A DNA stretch of 42,523 nucleotides from Branchiostoma floridae (GCF_000003815.2 NC_049981.1:23751078-23793600); one strand, 5' to 3'. Positions 25,553 through 36,906 are shown, numbered from the stretch's first letter. Made by a program: numbers and translations. Notes: generated by a model from the letters alone, not told the origin.

Positions 25553-26906
25553 GACCTTTGAGCGTCTTACAAGGCAGTGTGATTTACTAACCAGACAATA
25601 TTCAGTCAAGACAAGTACTGGCTGAAAAGACTCGTAAATCTTCACTGGTCTAATACCGTATTACTAGACCTTGCGTATACTATCGCATGCGCTCACTACA
25701 TTAACAACATTGTTGAGTTAAAATCAGATGTGTACAGACGCTCCCCTTAGCCTGTAGTTCATTAGACGGCCATAGATTGAACCAACGGAAGATAAGCTTT
25801 CCAGGCATGGAAATTCTCCATATCTATAATCAATATAAGCAAAGGCGATCCGACACTACGCCTGGTTGTTACAATTGACACTGAAAAAGTAATCAGTTTG
25901 TTGTCAGTAACTGCTTTATGTATGGTAACATGAAGTTGTTTTGCGCATTGCCTTTTCTGATCATGGTCTAGGGTCAAATGCAATTAGTCTTGCACGACTT
26001 TCTCGTAAAGAGAACTACCCAGGCGCCGGCAAACTTGTACTACAAGCTGATTACACCGTATAAATGTCTATACTTCCATAGAGGGGACGTAGATCAGTAC
26101 CTACTTACTACCGGTACATTCCCACAAAGTCATTAAGATATAGGTACAAAATATTACTGGAACACCAATGTACCGCACTAGCACTATGCCTTCACAGAGT
26201 TACATTTTAGTGTATGGCACTTTGTATCATTGTTTGTACTCTTACTAAAAATTTATCATTACCGTGCTACAAGGATGAAATATATCATAGGAAAAGAGTT
26301 TAAAACATTTAATGAATACAACACCGCCATTTTTGATTTGAGATCCTGTCAAAAGCATTGTTCCGCTGCATGAGATACTTGAAGTTTAAGTAACATGTTT
26401 TTGTCATTATTTAATATGACTGGTTGCTTTCATTGTCAAATGGTACAGGTACAGGTCCGGACCTGTAACTAGACCTCTATACCGGTAAATGAACTATTTC
26501 AAAGGTTAATGACACGTGCACACTTCATAGAATTATGAAACAATTCGATCGAACGTAACTTTGCATTGTAGTATGGTTAATAAAGTCGGTAAATGAAATG
26601 GCCGGCTCTTTCTAATCTGAAATGAGAATCTCTTTCCTTCAAAGCATTCAGAAATTCAATTTACGGTGGAGTCAGGCTGCAGGCTTTTGAGACAAGCCGC
26701 CTCATCTTTGGTTACATAGTATTTCACTGAAAATGCGATATGTTTTGGAGTTTGAGTTTAAAGTGTTTAGCGTACTCATAAAACTACTAAGTAAAGTATG
26801 TCATTAATAGAATTGCTATGTATTCAGCTACATTTGCATAAAATTTGATAAAACTTGCATGAAAACTTGCTGATTAGAAATCGCATTATGTTCAGTTAGA
26901 CGTTCG
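25553..26906. other. Non-coding (possible intron)
   Basis: Contains the 18-bp palindrome at 26450-26467. No coding signal. Confidence 0.5.
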
Positions 26907-27664
26907 TTATACCCCCTTTCCACTAGGACGGCGCTCTCGCCGTGCTCTCTCTGCGACCTAAAATTTGACATATCGCTCAACTGTTTGGCATCCGTCTGTC
27001 TCGGAAGACAATGGTTGGTAGACGGGTTTCAGGCGACCCGTCTGCCTGGCCTGCACTTGGGTTTTTAAGGTGAAGGAGGGGTGTGCACGTCCTTCTCCAC
27101 CCTCTCGTCCACTGGCCCACTAGTCCTACAGGGGCAACTGTATGCAACGTGTAAGACGGCCCCAGCAGATGCAGGTTTGTTGTTTGGAGTTTCCGTCTCC
27201 TAGGAGGACTTCCGACCAAGGATGCAAGGGGTTCCTCCTGCCCCTGACTCATGTGTCATGGCGGGTGCGTCATGCCCGAACATGCCCCTATGGCCTTTCA
27301 CCACCACAAAGGCCTGTCACTGCCACCAGCCGCAGCTATGTACTAATTTACACCTGAGTTAGGTGAGGAAAGTCGTGTAAAGTGCCTTTCCCAAGGGCAC
27401 AAGATCGGTGACACGGCAAGCGGATTTGAACCCGGGACCTCTCGGGCCTGAGACCAACGCGCCCCCGATCGTGCCACGCGGTCCCACATCGCTCAACTAA
27501 TTATATAGAAAAGAAACGAATAATTTTACACTGTGTGTTTTGTTGTATTCTCAGTCACATCTTTGCGTTTTGTATAATATACCCAGTGTGAAACGAAGGA
27601 TAGTTATTTTTAGGCCGCAGTGAGCGCACAGTGGGATCGCCGTCTAGTGGAAAAAAGGGCCTTA
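26907..27664. mobile_element. PIF/Harbinger-like MITE, interrupted by a SINE
   Basis: Two inverted ends share CTTTCCACTAG(G)ACGGCG at 26915-26933 and its complement near 27638-27655; similarity continues inward to TGCGACCTAAAA and its counterpart TTTTTAGGCCGCA. TTA flanks both sides (26907-26909, 27662-27664), fitting the 3-bp TWA target duplication of PIF/Harbinger elements. Removing the inserted SINE and one target copy leaves about 240 bases without coding capacity. The superfamily call rests on the TSD and is tentative. Confidence 0.7.
26983..27487 (-). mobile_element. Full-length tRNA-derived SINE with target-site duplication
   Basis: Read on the minus strand, it begins with a tRNA-like head containing an A box TGGCACGATCGG (27465-27476) and a perfect B box GGTTCAAATCC (27422-27432), the internal RNA polymerase III promoter. 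A body follows (cccttgggaaaggcac... near 27390), then a long tail ending at 26983 that looks LINE-derived and would be recognised by a partner LINE reverse transcriptase. The 11-base sequence ATCGCTCAACT flanks it at 26972-26982 and 27488-27498, a classic target-site duplication. It sits inside the MITE, so it inserted later. Open frames here are incidental. Confidence 0.85.
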
Positions 27665-28676
27665 GAAATGAAATGTAAAAAATGGAGATTTATTACAAAA
27701 GTCTCAATCAAAAACCCTCAAGATAGTTAATAAATAATCTTAATTAAGATACTTTCATAGGATTTCAAGATAGGTTTTTCTTTGAAACATGTAGACTTAT
27801 CCATGCAATGCGTTACTCTCAGAGACTCCATAGCCTGTTCCAATCTTTATTATTTCCGTCATTAACTTTAGCAAGGACGTCTGGCGTCCTTATTAGGTCA
27901 CTTCCGGGTCATTGACCTCTTATGACAGGTCGGCAGGCTTTGATGTCTGCAGCACCGACCCACAAAGTGACATTGTCCGTTCTGATATGGAACTAATGTT
28001 ATCAGATTATGAGTTTCCCGACCACAGCCGTCTGATTACCTGCCAGTGGCTCACGCTGAGTGGTCTATGACGACAATGACGCTCTTACAAAATTGATTTT
28101 TACCTCGTAAAAACAAGATTAGTCGCTGACGCAGAGTCAGCGTAGGTCAGCAAAATCCATTAGTTGTCTATTGGATTTTGAAATGAAAGCCTCGGCAATG
28201 ACCTGTGGTAAATAGATCATAGAGAGGCTTGCTCTATACGTTTTTGTGTCGTTCTAGCTAAAGATATAGGCGGTACAATGAAACTAGTACCCTTTGGAGA
28301 TATTGGGTCAGGTCATTAGCCCATATGTTTCCGTACGAGGCTTTTTCCTCTTTTACAACTTCAAATCTTATTACCAAACATTGGCACTACTTCCGTAAGG
28401 AAATTTTGAAAAGGATACTTTTCTGAACCAGTTTTAAGTTTGAAGATCGCGCGACCCCGTGAAATATTTTCCGTTTCCTTTATGTCTTGTTTGGTATTAG
28501 CTCAGTAATTATTAAAACATGATTTTGATTTACGTTACATCACTTTCTGTCGGTCTGTCGTGAAAATGCATTAGCACTGGGCGGAGGATACTACCTTGCT
28601 TGGAGCACACTGAATCTGGAGTGGATCATTGACTTTGGTCTGAATTACATTGTACATATATATAGATCTAAACAAG
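27665..28676. other. Non-coding with candidate regulatory motifs
   Basis: Holds the DR5/IR1 cluster and three GCTGAC/GTCAGC half-sites at 28125-28152. No credible frame. Confidence 0.5.
27895..27918 (+). promoter_or_regulatory. Nuclear-receptor half-site cluster (DR5 plus IR1)
   Basis: AGGTCA, five bases, GGGTCA, one base, TGACCT. The first two half-sites form a DR5 (the retinoic-acid receptor/RXR layout), and the second and third form an IR1 (the FXR/ecdysone-receptor layout). Binding is inferred from motif alone. Confidence 0.4.
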
Positions 28677-29615
28677 TGTAACATCCACATCAAAAGAGGG
28701 TGCCGCAATTCAATTGCCCTATCTTATAGTTACGACACCTTCACTCAAGGCTGTAGAACAGAATGATGAATTGCGCCTCGGTAAAAGCCCATCGATGAAT
28801 CCCTTTAAAGTCGTACTGTTTCCTATGTAGTAGTAAAAATGCACATTAAGGACAGCATAAAAGGAATGATGAAACTGCGAAAACATAGACAAACTAAAAC
28901 AATACTTCTCCGTGATTTTTTTTACTTGATGGTCACCACTCAATAAGACTTAAGAACGTCATTTCAATGTGTGAATCGAATCAAGGTCAGAAACGTCATG
29001 ATTGAGAACAGCTCAATTGCTCACTAAGAGTGGCACGTGGGGACTGACTGACCCAATAGGCGAATTAGTAACCTCATCCATTGACCCTATGAACGGCGTA
29101 ATCATGTCTGATTAACTGCGCTACCTCTACTTTTTCCAGATCCGACCTCTACTTCCCGCTCCTCTGGCACGTCTAAGCTTTTCGCTCATCTTGCCACTAA
29201 CTGATTCGTGCCACTCTATTGACATTCTATACAAATAACTACGGACACATACCAACATAAACAGATATACACACCCCAAACAAAGACTCCAGACACGGAC
29301 ACTCAACAATTAACAGGTTGTTTTAAAGATGCCAAAGAAGATTTGATGGTATCTAAATGCCATACAATGTATAAAGAAAATAATGTGCATAAATGAATGA
29401 AAGTTAAAAATCCTTCAACGTTGCATGATTCCATTTTGGCATGCTGTCAGAGACAGTTGAACATATATCATACTGCCCTTCATGTGACATTTTTTACCAC
29501 TTCAGAAGGAACAGTACAGCTTTAAAGGGTTTACGGGTAGGCTTTTTTACTGATGTGCAATCCATCATTCTACCACCTTGATTGAATTGCGGTACCCTCT
29601 TCCTCTGTTGATGTT
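28677..29615. mobile_element. Long-TIR non-autonomous DNA element
   Basis: The ends are inverted copies: AGAGGGTGCCGCAATTCAAT at 28695 against AGAGGGTACCGCAATTCAAT read inward from 29600. Alignment continues inward for roughly 180 bases (shared CCCTTTAAAG, GTACTGTT.CCT, GTAAAAA, GGACAGCAT-like stretches, 28740-28860 against 29440-29570). A further inverted pair GAGTGGCACG / CGTGCCACTC lies at 29029 and 29209. The similarity may extend about 25 bases beyond the marked ends. No transposase is visible; a frame at 29127-29309 starts with TTG and is unsupported. Confidence 0.65.
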
Positions 29616-32600
29616 AAAATTGTATTATAGATATAACGCAACTTAATTCAGACGAAACTCGGAAATATGAATAGACATGGGATCTGTTAAAAAACATCCA
29701 AACCCAACAAGACGGAAGTTTTCTACATTATTTTGCAGCGCACGATATGGTGCTCAATTGTACATAAAATGATAACATATGTCTCGGCAAGTGCATGAAT
29801 CCGAACATTTTAGAGTCTCCATATACATAGTTGTGCATCCATTTTTACCATTATGGCGATGGCTCGACGCAATTCAAGTTCAATATTATCATTAATCAAT
29901 ATATTGCATAATTTTAGTCTAACATAGCAACATTTGCAAATATTGTTTTAGTAGCGTTTGATAGCTGTATAGCTGTATATGTAGTTTGTATAGTAACATA
30001 ACTCTAAAAGGCTTTAGATGGTTTGAGATTAGGACTTGACAGATCGATGAAGCGATTAGATTTTAAGCCCTTGGTGTCTTTTCTTTGGTAGTGAATTGAA
30101 GGAGACCTTTCATACGTTGTTCTGCATTTTTGGATTTGATTTCATACTTTCATGCCATAACGTTATATGAAGGCTAGAGATAGTTTACATTCCCTACTTG
30201 TCTGATCATGATAAACAGTGTAACTGTGTGTATGTAAGTGTGATACAACTGTAAAAGGGGCACACGTCGCTGATTTATGTCTGCAGTTTTCATGGTCCCT
30301 TCGCCGTGAAGTTGAACCACCACAAAAAATTCTGTTGTATCCTCTACCCGCTTACACCTTGCTTCACCGTGATCCATTTTCTACCTAGCTGGAAGATAAG
30401 TCCCAGCAAATGCTTCCATTTCACATCACATCACAATGTAGTCTTGTGATCTGTGTCTTGTTTGTAGACCCTGTCTCGCTCTTGACCTTTCTGTCGGAAG
30501 TTGTGTTCACCTCCACCCTGTCAGACTCCGCGATGCCTCAGCGCGTGACGTTTCTGGTGTTGTATAACAGATATGTGGACGTTATCTCTCTGTACCTTCT
30601 GTGTGGACGTCTTTCTGTCAAATGTGGCCATTGATGTCTGCAGTGGAAAGCAGCTCCCAGTGTCTATATCATTAGTAGTCAATGCTATACACGAGCATAC
30701 AAAGCTGTTATATCGAATTTAATATACGGAATAACGGTGTAAAAACAACATATTTTTACTTGCACACGTAGATTTTCGTGATTGATCATTCGCCAATATG
30801 TCTAAGTTTACTTTTCCGTTATGCATCTTGTCATTTTGTGCAGATAAGATCGTGTTTTAACTCGATGTTATTATTTTAGTCAGGGGAGTTTTCCCCCGAT
30901 CCTCAATATATATATTTATGTATATAGGTGAATTAAATAAGTTAGTAAAAGTAAGCAACCACAACATAAACGAAATGGATAAGCGAAAAACTTTTTTCAG
31001 ATGACCACACGCGGGTCAACAAACCTATAGACACAGCGACTTCCATGAAAAGCACATCCCAAACGGCGTACACAGCTCTTACAGCTAGCCTGTATCACCA
31101 CATATGTCGTGCCAGCTTCGTCATATGACGCACGTTTTCAACATTACCGAAAACCCTGGTTTAAAAGTAAATCTTCCCTGGCGCCTGGTATATCTCGGGT
31201 GGGAGATAGCGAGCTAACCCAAATATCATTGCCTCTCTTTGGAGAGTGCAGAAATGCCAAACCGCTTCTTAAGGAGCTTCTTAAAGGTAGTAAGTCCCAC
31301 GTGCTGTGGTATTTTGGTGCTTGGTAACATATAAATATTTCTGCCTCACTGAGGTGCACTGACGCAGTCCAGGCTTCAGAAGTCATGATCAGTGTAATTA
31401 CACGAGACAAAACCTTGTAGTTTACATTCTCTGCAATGCTCGTGCCATTAAGAAACCTATTAGTGGTTAGGAATGCTAGCGTTGACGTACAGGACGGTAG
31501 AAAGCAGACGCGCTGGCTTTCTGGAACTCAAGGAGACGGTTGAACGTGCGTACATAATGTAACTTTGCATTAACGTTTACTTGTCATATAATATTAACAT
31601 TCCGAGACCGATGCGCAAATGGAGCTTAATTGAAGACAACCAGGAAAAACATTCTTAGAGATGAGACTTTTACAAATGTTTCCTTTTATCGAATAGCTAC
31701 ATTGCAATGTACCTACCTTCACCTTTTGAAACAAAAAAATTGTCTCTTTATACGTGTGTAGTTGCGGATGTTTTGACAGTGGAAGGGTTGATAGAATTAA
31801 ACCCCCCAAAGAATGTCTGGATAATTTGGGCCAGTGCACAACGGGAGTCGTGGTGGGTACATTTAGGCCCTCCTTGAACACGGAGTCTACATGGAATGAT
31901 TTATAAGTTTCTATTTCAAAATTTCTAATGCACTTCAGGCAAAGACATGTGCAAATAAAAAGCCTGGGAATGTACATATTACGCATATATTATGTCAAAT
32001 AACTACTGCAATGTAATATAAAACATAACGGTATAGCTTCATGTGCGCATTTTTACAAGAAGAAAGAGGCTTTGTAGATATAAATGACATATAGCATAAC
32101 TTTACTTCCATGAGCTAACTCAATTAATTTAGCACATGTTGGGCATAGATATGCAATGAAGAGGATTTTCACAATGTCCCGCCCGAAGGACAATTTGCAA
32201 CTTTAAATGTTGTATTAAGAACTCAGTATCCGACTTAATTCGATGACCCCTTGATCTATGCAAAGCATCCTGTGGGAGACTGCTAACTACTTGACCACCA
32301 CGCGTAACCCTGACATTGTTGAAAACCATTCCACTGGATTTCCTAGTGAGTTCCAAATCTCATAACGAACTTGCTCCCCATGAGAAATTACTTTCCTGGC
32401 AGAAAAACCGCCGCCTGACCGACCAGGCGCCAGCGCAGCACTATCGCCGATCACATTTGCCATATCGACTTGCTGCGGGGAAAGTCTAACCTTGTTAGGA
32501 CCTTTAGATAAGGAAAGGTATGTTTCATTGTAGTTTGACATTGGCGTTTGACAATATTAGTCTCTAGCTCTGGGCACTTTCCGCAGGTAGAATTTTCAAA

Positions 32601-33808
32601 CTGAGTAAGACCGACATTCGGATTTTATTATTTAACTAGCATCCTTTGGTAACCCAAAACCGATGCCAGCGTGCGCAAAATAAAAGAAAACTGTTTACGC
32701 CATCAAATCTAAGAAGTCAAGCAGATTGAAGAAATGACTGAATGCACACATCGATATGGTGCAGTATATTACATTAGACAAAATAATAAGTATCGGTTTT
32801 CCGATTTTGGGTATTTTTGCAATTTACGGCATTTACTCGTTCGTTTTGTTTTTCAGCCTCTTTTTACGCTTCAAAGTAACGTTGGAATTCATGGAGGGGG
32901 AGAACGAAATTGACTAGGGCGGAGGCCATCCAAATATCTGCGCACCCATAGGCAAATAAAAGTATTTTCCATTTTACTGGGAGCTTTTGAAACCAGAAGT
33001 TACCGGATACTTCCTGAAGGACGACTTTTCTTTCACGTTACGTAATTGTCAAGGACTGAGCGTTTTTAGTATTTTACTCGCGTGCACTGTGTAATACCAA
33101 GCATTGAGATAGATGTATCAGAAGAGGCCATATGTTGGAAATCGTGACTTGCCTATAGTGTGGTTGTTTGGTAGACTTCGTCACGGATAGGTTTACGTCA
33201 GCAAGTTGAGGGCGTCCAATCGTGGATGTGTCATATGCATACGAAATTATGTAGTTTTCTTAACGAAATATACTTTTGTAGATCCTTGCTGTTCTGTACT
33301 AGCCTCGATAAAAAACCTACCACAAACAATCTCACTGACTCACGTTCTTTCATTTATAAAATCAGCACTCACTTTCGAAGTTACTTTTTTGTTCTATCCC
33401 TTGTATGTAGCACCGGTAAGGTGAAGTACTTCCCATCTTTTAAATAGATGTCGATAGCTTTCAAAACAGTGAAAAGCGCCACCGGATCCGGATGTTTTAA
33501 GAATAACCACGCAATCGCTTCGCTTTTCTTTAATCTAGTAAGCTTAAATGAATTCTCTTTCTTTCCTCGGTGCCATCTTCTTATTTCAATACATGTAGAC
33601 ATTTGGCTTGATTTTATTTTACCCTGCGAAACATTTTGTGTCAATTTCCGCTCCAATATTGAAGAGGTCGCCGTTCCAACTAACCCCAATTTATGTTTCT
33701 TACGCAACGGTCGCTCAGGGCTCAGCAGGGACCTCTGCGGCCGAAGCTGAAAAGGTTATAAGATGGGCACTTGGAATAGAAGCATTAGGCCAATGTTGAG
33801 TGGGTATT
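29616..33808. other. No supported gene
   Basis: Two ATG-initiated minus-strand frames, 31594-31986 (130 codons) and 32287-32541 (84 codons), and one plus-strand frame, 33448-33750 (100 codons), are the longest. None has a recognisable domain or partner exon. Confidence 0.5.
33729..33754 (+). CDS. Weak candidate downstream exon in phase with MGCGASKS
   Basis: Preceded by CTCAGCAG and followed by GTTATAAG, these 26 bases accept the phase-1 end of the 25469 exon and read Gly-Thr-Ser-Ala-Ala-Glu-Ala-Glu-Lys with no stop. The frame stays open past the weak donor to a stop at 33797-33799. Both splice sites are mediocre and the implied intron is over 8 kb, so this may well be chance. Confidence 0.12.
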
Positions 33809-34035
33809 TCACTGGAATGCGTCGGATTGCGAAAGGCGCAATCACTACAAATCTATTGTGGATCATTGTGCTTTTTAAAACTCATCAGCAACACATAAAG
33901 TTAACTTGGATCTGATTTGAATTCAAAACCTCAGTCGTTTTACACCCTTGCGCGCGCCAGTGTAAACAAGGGAAAATTAGCGAAAACTTGCAAAGTCTGC
34001 GAAATGTTTTGGCGCCATTCGGCACATTCCAGTGA
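33809..34035. mobile_element. Short MITE, possibly Tc1/mariner-type
   Basis: Inverted ends share TCACTGGAATG and then a diverged CG.ATTGCG stretch; TA lies at or within two bases of each end. It is 227 bases with no coding capacity. Confidence 0.55.
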
Positions 34036-35109
34036 TACGTGTTTTATTTCACCTTAAAGCTTTATCTAAATTGTAGCCTATGGGCCCAAAAAATGTAGCC
34101 TTTGGGCCAAATTATTGTTATATTGACGTCGTATTTGATTCCCTGTCACAAACTCGGCCAGCTCAGGCCATATTTGTTGATCGCCAGAAATACGTTGAAT
34201 TTCAGAATCGCCAGACGGGGCTCGCGGACCTGCGAACATCGGCCGAGTGTGACGAGAACACCCGTAGTCTTATGGTAGAAATTTTGAGCTCGCGCCCTAT
34301 TGCGGTTAGGATCAAGGTTAAATTCTAAACACACATATCTTGAGATATTTTCAGATTACAACTAAAAACAAGAGACTTTTCCAAGGATACTAAAGGCAAG
34401 TTTGACGTACTAGAGGACACTCCAGAAACAACCCTGACCCCAGCGTAGATTCATCGGCCGACGCCATCGATTTTTTTTTTCTGCTGTGCGACACTGGCAT
34501 TGACTACACAACTGTTGCGTACGCATATTTTACTCCCCCTGTATGCTTTACCCCCACTTTTACGAAGAGACCTTTAGCCTTAACTCTTACTATATGTGCG
34601 TCACAGTACTATTCCCAGCTTATATGCCATAGTTTTAGTTAATGGTGTATATTCTCGGTTGTCGTTTTTCTTGTTCAAGGCTTAAATTGCGTGTTCTGGT
34701 TGGATGCTGTTTACGTCATAACGCCGCAGGATACTTGTTTTTTTGCAGTCCATCTAAATTACATGACATCGAAACATCATTAAAACATACTTAAGGGACT
34801 CTTAAGAAACATGCATCTATCTGTAACTTAATGACCTGTTACCACCAAGGAAAGTGAAACATCGCTCTGTGTTTAACGCAGTAAGCCCAGTCCTTCTGGT
34901 AAGACACAGGAAAAAAAGTAGTGTGTTTCTGGTTACCTGACCCCGGCGCTAGCAAGGAGCATAAAATATGATATCAATATGACGTATCCAGTGATAAAAT
35001 GAAAAAAAAAATGTGAATATGAATTTCTAACTCTGTTATCAGATTGATGATTTTAATAGTTGATGTAAAAATCTGTGCTAGTAAAGGCTCAGTGTATTTC
35101 TTTGTTCAA
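34036..35109. other. Intergenic sequence downstream of the zinc-finger gene
   Basis: Short frames only; 34080-34334 is open on both strands without domain content. Confidence 0.5.
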
Positions 35110-35115
35110 TTTATT
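35110..35115 (-). terminator. Poly(A) signal AATAAA for the zinc-finger gene
   Basis: A canonical AATAAA hexamer on the minus strand lies 56 bases past the TAG stop, implying a short 3' UTR. The cleavage site itself cannot be placed from sequence. Confidence 0.55.
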
Positions 35116-35170
35116 AGTATACACGTATTCATGATTGTGCAATGCGTATCTTTTCAAATGATAGTCATTT

Positions 35171-36091
35171 CTAAATCTGAATATTTGCAGTATTTCCTTC
35201 TGCACACATCTGACCAGACTTTTTCTGGTGTTTTCTTTCTATGTGTTTCTTCAGTTCCCTCTTCCTAACCGAAGCGTAGTGACAGAGCTCACATTTATAC
35301 GGCCTGTCCCCTGTATGAATCATGATGTGCCTGACCAAACTGGTCTTATCCGCGGTCTTGTAGCCGCATTCATCACACAAGAACGGCTTCACGCCGGTGT
35401 GTCGCGCCATGTGCACCTTAAGGGTGGTCGTTCTAGTTGCGGAGTAATCACAATGCGGACATTTATACGGTCTCCGTCCAGTGTGAACACCCATGTGTCG
35501 ACGTAAGTCGGCTTTCTGCGAGCCTCGATACCCACACTCTTTGCAAGCGAACAGATAGATTCCTGTGTGTTTAGCCATGTGTCTGTCTAGATGAATCTGT
35601 CTCGAACCGGCGTAGTCGCACTCTTTACACTTGAAAGGCTTTTCCCCGGTGTGGACCTTCATGTGCGTGGTTAGACTGCTCTTCTTGGCCGCCTTGTAGC
35701 CGCAGACTCCGCAGACGTGCGGGCGGAGCTTCAGGTGCACGGCCAGGACGTGTGCTTCCAGCGTCTCCCTGCGGAACCCGGAATAATCACACTGCTCACA
35801 GTGGAACGGTCTCACACCGGCGTGTCGCCGGAGGTGTGTGCGTAAAGAAGAAGAGTGGCGAGTCTTAAAGTCACACTTGTCACAGGTGAACTGCGGTTCA
35901 CGGCTGTGTATTGACACGTGGCTCGTTAAAGCCATCCTGTCCGGTGCCCTGTAGTCACAGTGCGCGCATTGGTAGGGTCTGGCGCGGTTTGCGTTGTGGA
36001 TTTTGGCATGGCGATTCAAACAGTGCTTGGACTTTGTCCTGTAAAAACATTCGGTGCAACTGTATAGTGTTTCTGGTTCAACAGAGGCCAT
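35171..36091 (-). CDS. Ten-finger C2H2 zinc-finger protein, probable DNA-binding transcription regulator
   Basis: A 306-residue protein starting at Met 36091 (MASVEPE) and ending in TAG at 35171-35173. It is almost entirely C2H2 fingers, at residues 10-32, 40-62, 68-90, 96-119, 125-147, 153-175, 181-203, 209-231, 237-259 and 265-288. Every finger keeps both Cys and both His; fingers 4 and 10 use a four-residue His spacing, the others three. Only the finger 5-6 linker is the exact TGEKP; others are variants (TGRRP, TGVKP, TGDRP, AGVRP), and linkers 1-2 and 2-3 are non-canonical, so fingers 5-10 probably form the main DNA-reading unit. There is no KRAB, BTB, SCAN or ZAD domain; the C-terminal tail is short and polar. 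The frame is open upstream to 36175 without an ATG before the splice acceptor at 36107-36108, so I start at the internal ATG, which has G at -3 and +4. Nuclear sequence-specific DNA binding is inferred from the family; the target and ortholog are unknown. Confidence 0.93.
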   Translation of the reverse strand: MASVEPETLYSCTECFYRTKSKHCLNRHAKIHNANRARPYQCAHCDYRAPDRMALTSHVSIHSREPQFTCDKCDFKTRHSSSLRTHLRRHAGVRPFHCEQCDYSGFRRETLEAHVLAVHLKLRPHVCGVCGYKAAKKSSLTTHMKVHTGEKPFKCKECDYAGSRQIHLDRHMAKHTGIYLFACKECGYRGSQKADLRRHMGVHTGRRPYKCPHCDYSATRTTTLKVHMARHTGVKPFLCDECGYKTADKTSLVRHIMIHTGDRPYKCELCHYASVRKRELKKHIERKHQKKSGQMCAEGNTANIQI

Positions 36092-36106
36092 AACATCCGG
36101 GTGTTG

Positions 36107-36906
36107 CTGTAAAGAAAAATACATATGCCATTTGTCTAGAACTATCCATATTTTGGCGCTCTGAAACATATTCAATCAGAGACGAACAAGTAAGCTGAAG
36201 TCTAAAAGCTCCGTGAGTTTTGTGACTTATTCCTAGCCCTAGCTTTATCACTCACTATAAAGATTGATGCTAAATAAGTCTAAAGCCAACAGGATGCTCC
36301 AAATCGAGGTAGTTTAACTCGCCGGGTGGACTAGCTATTTATGGACTATATACCACCGCACTACTTTCAGAAAGGAAGTATAGGCCCGTATTATTCCAAT
36401 GCCTGAAAATACTGACGGGACCATGTTTGTTTGGGACCCTTATAACTACTGACAAACTTCATACAAATCCTTCAAAAGGATCTTGAGCTTAGCTTTTGGT
36501 GCTTACACACATACACGACCTAAAACAATACCCTCGTCAGAGGGAAACCTCTTGAACATATGTTATAAAAAACGTTTTGAATACCAGCTATAGCGTCATG
36601 TTCCCAACCCAACGCTTACACTATGTAGACCATATGGTCATACGAGAAATAGTTTTGGCATGTGTAAAATCGTTTTATGGAATAAATGGAAATGTAAATT
36701 AAAATATGGTAGGGCCCCTATCTACGTAAATGAAATAATATCTCAAACATGTTTATTTCAAATAAATATTGAAGTTGGCAATTTCTACCACAGAATAGTA
36801 AACCCCAGAACAGTTATTCCATAATATTTACCACGTATACTATACTTAATACGTGTATTGTATTATACATTTTACATCGAGAAGTTTAGATTGCTGCCAT
36901 ACCTAC
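36107..36906 (-). other. Candidate intron of the zinc-finger gene
   Basis: About 800 AT-rich bases between the GTAGGT donor and the TTTACAG acceptor. I see no repeat or coding signal in it. Confidence 0.4.

Larger units (their letters stand above)
35110..36106 (-). other. 3'-terminal exon of the zinc-finger gene (acceptor to poly(A) signal)
   Basis: On the minus strand a pyrimidine-rich TTTTTCTTTACAG precedes 36106, a good 3' splice site 15 bases before the start codon. The whole zinc-finger array is then one uninterrupted exon, as in most C2H2 array genes. The exon opens in phase 0 with codons for QHPDV before the proposed start Met, so an upstream coding exon ending in phase 0 would extend the protein in frame. 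An ATG five bases upstream of the proposed start is in another frame and in weak context. Confidence 0.7.

Noticed and set aside
25301-25645. 114-codon minus-strand frame with HTHTDIDTHTH
   Set aside because: Runs through the GT microsatellite; low-complexity artefact.
26977-27357. Pro/Arg-rich frames on both strands
   Set aside because: Lie within the SINE, which explains the sequence fully.
27422-27486. tRNA-like A and B boxes
   Set aside because: Not a tRNA gene: it continues into a SINE body with a target-site duplication, and I see no complete cloverleaf.
31594-31986. 130-codon minus-strand frame with an ATG
   Set aside because: No domain, signal peptide or partner exon that I can identify.
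33381-33707. 108-codon minus-strand frame
   Set aside because: TTG start and no family resemblance.
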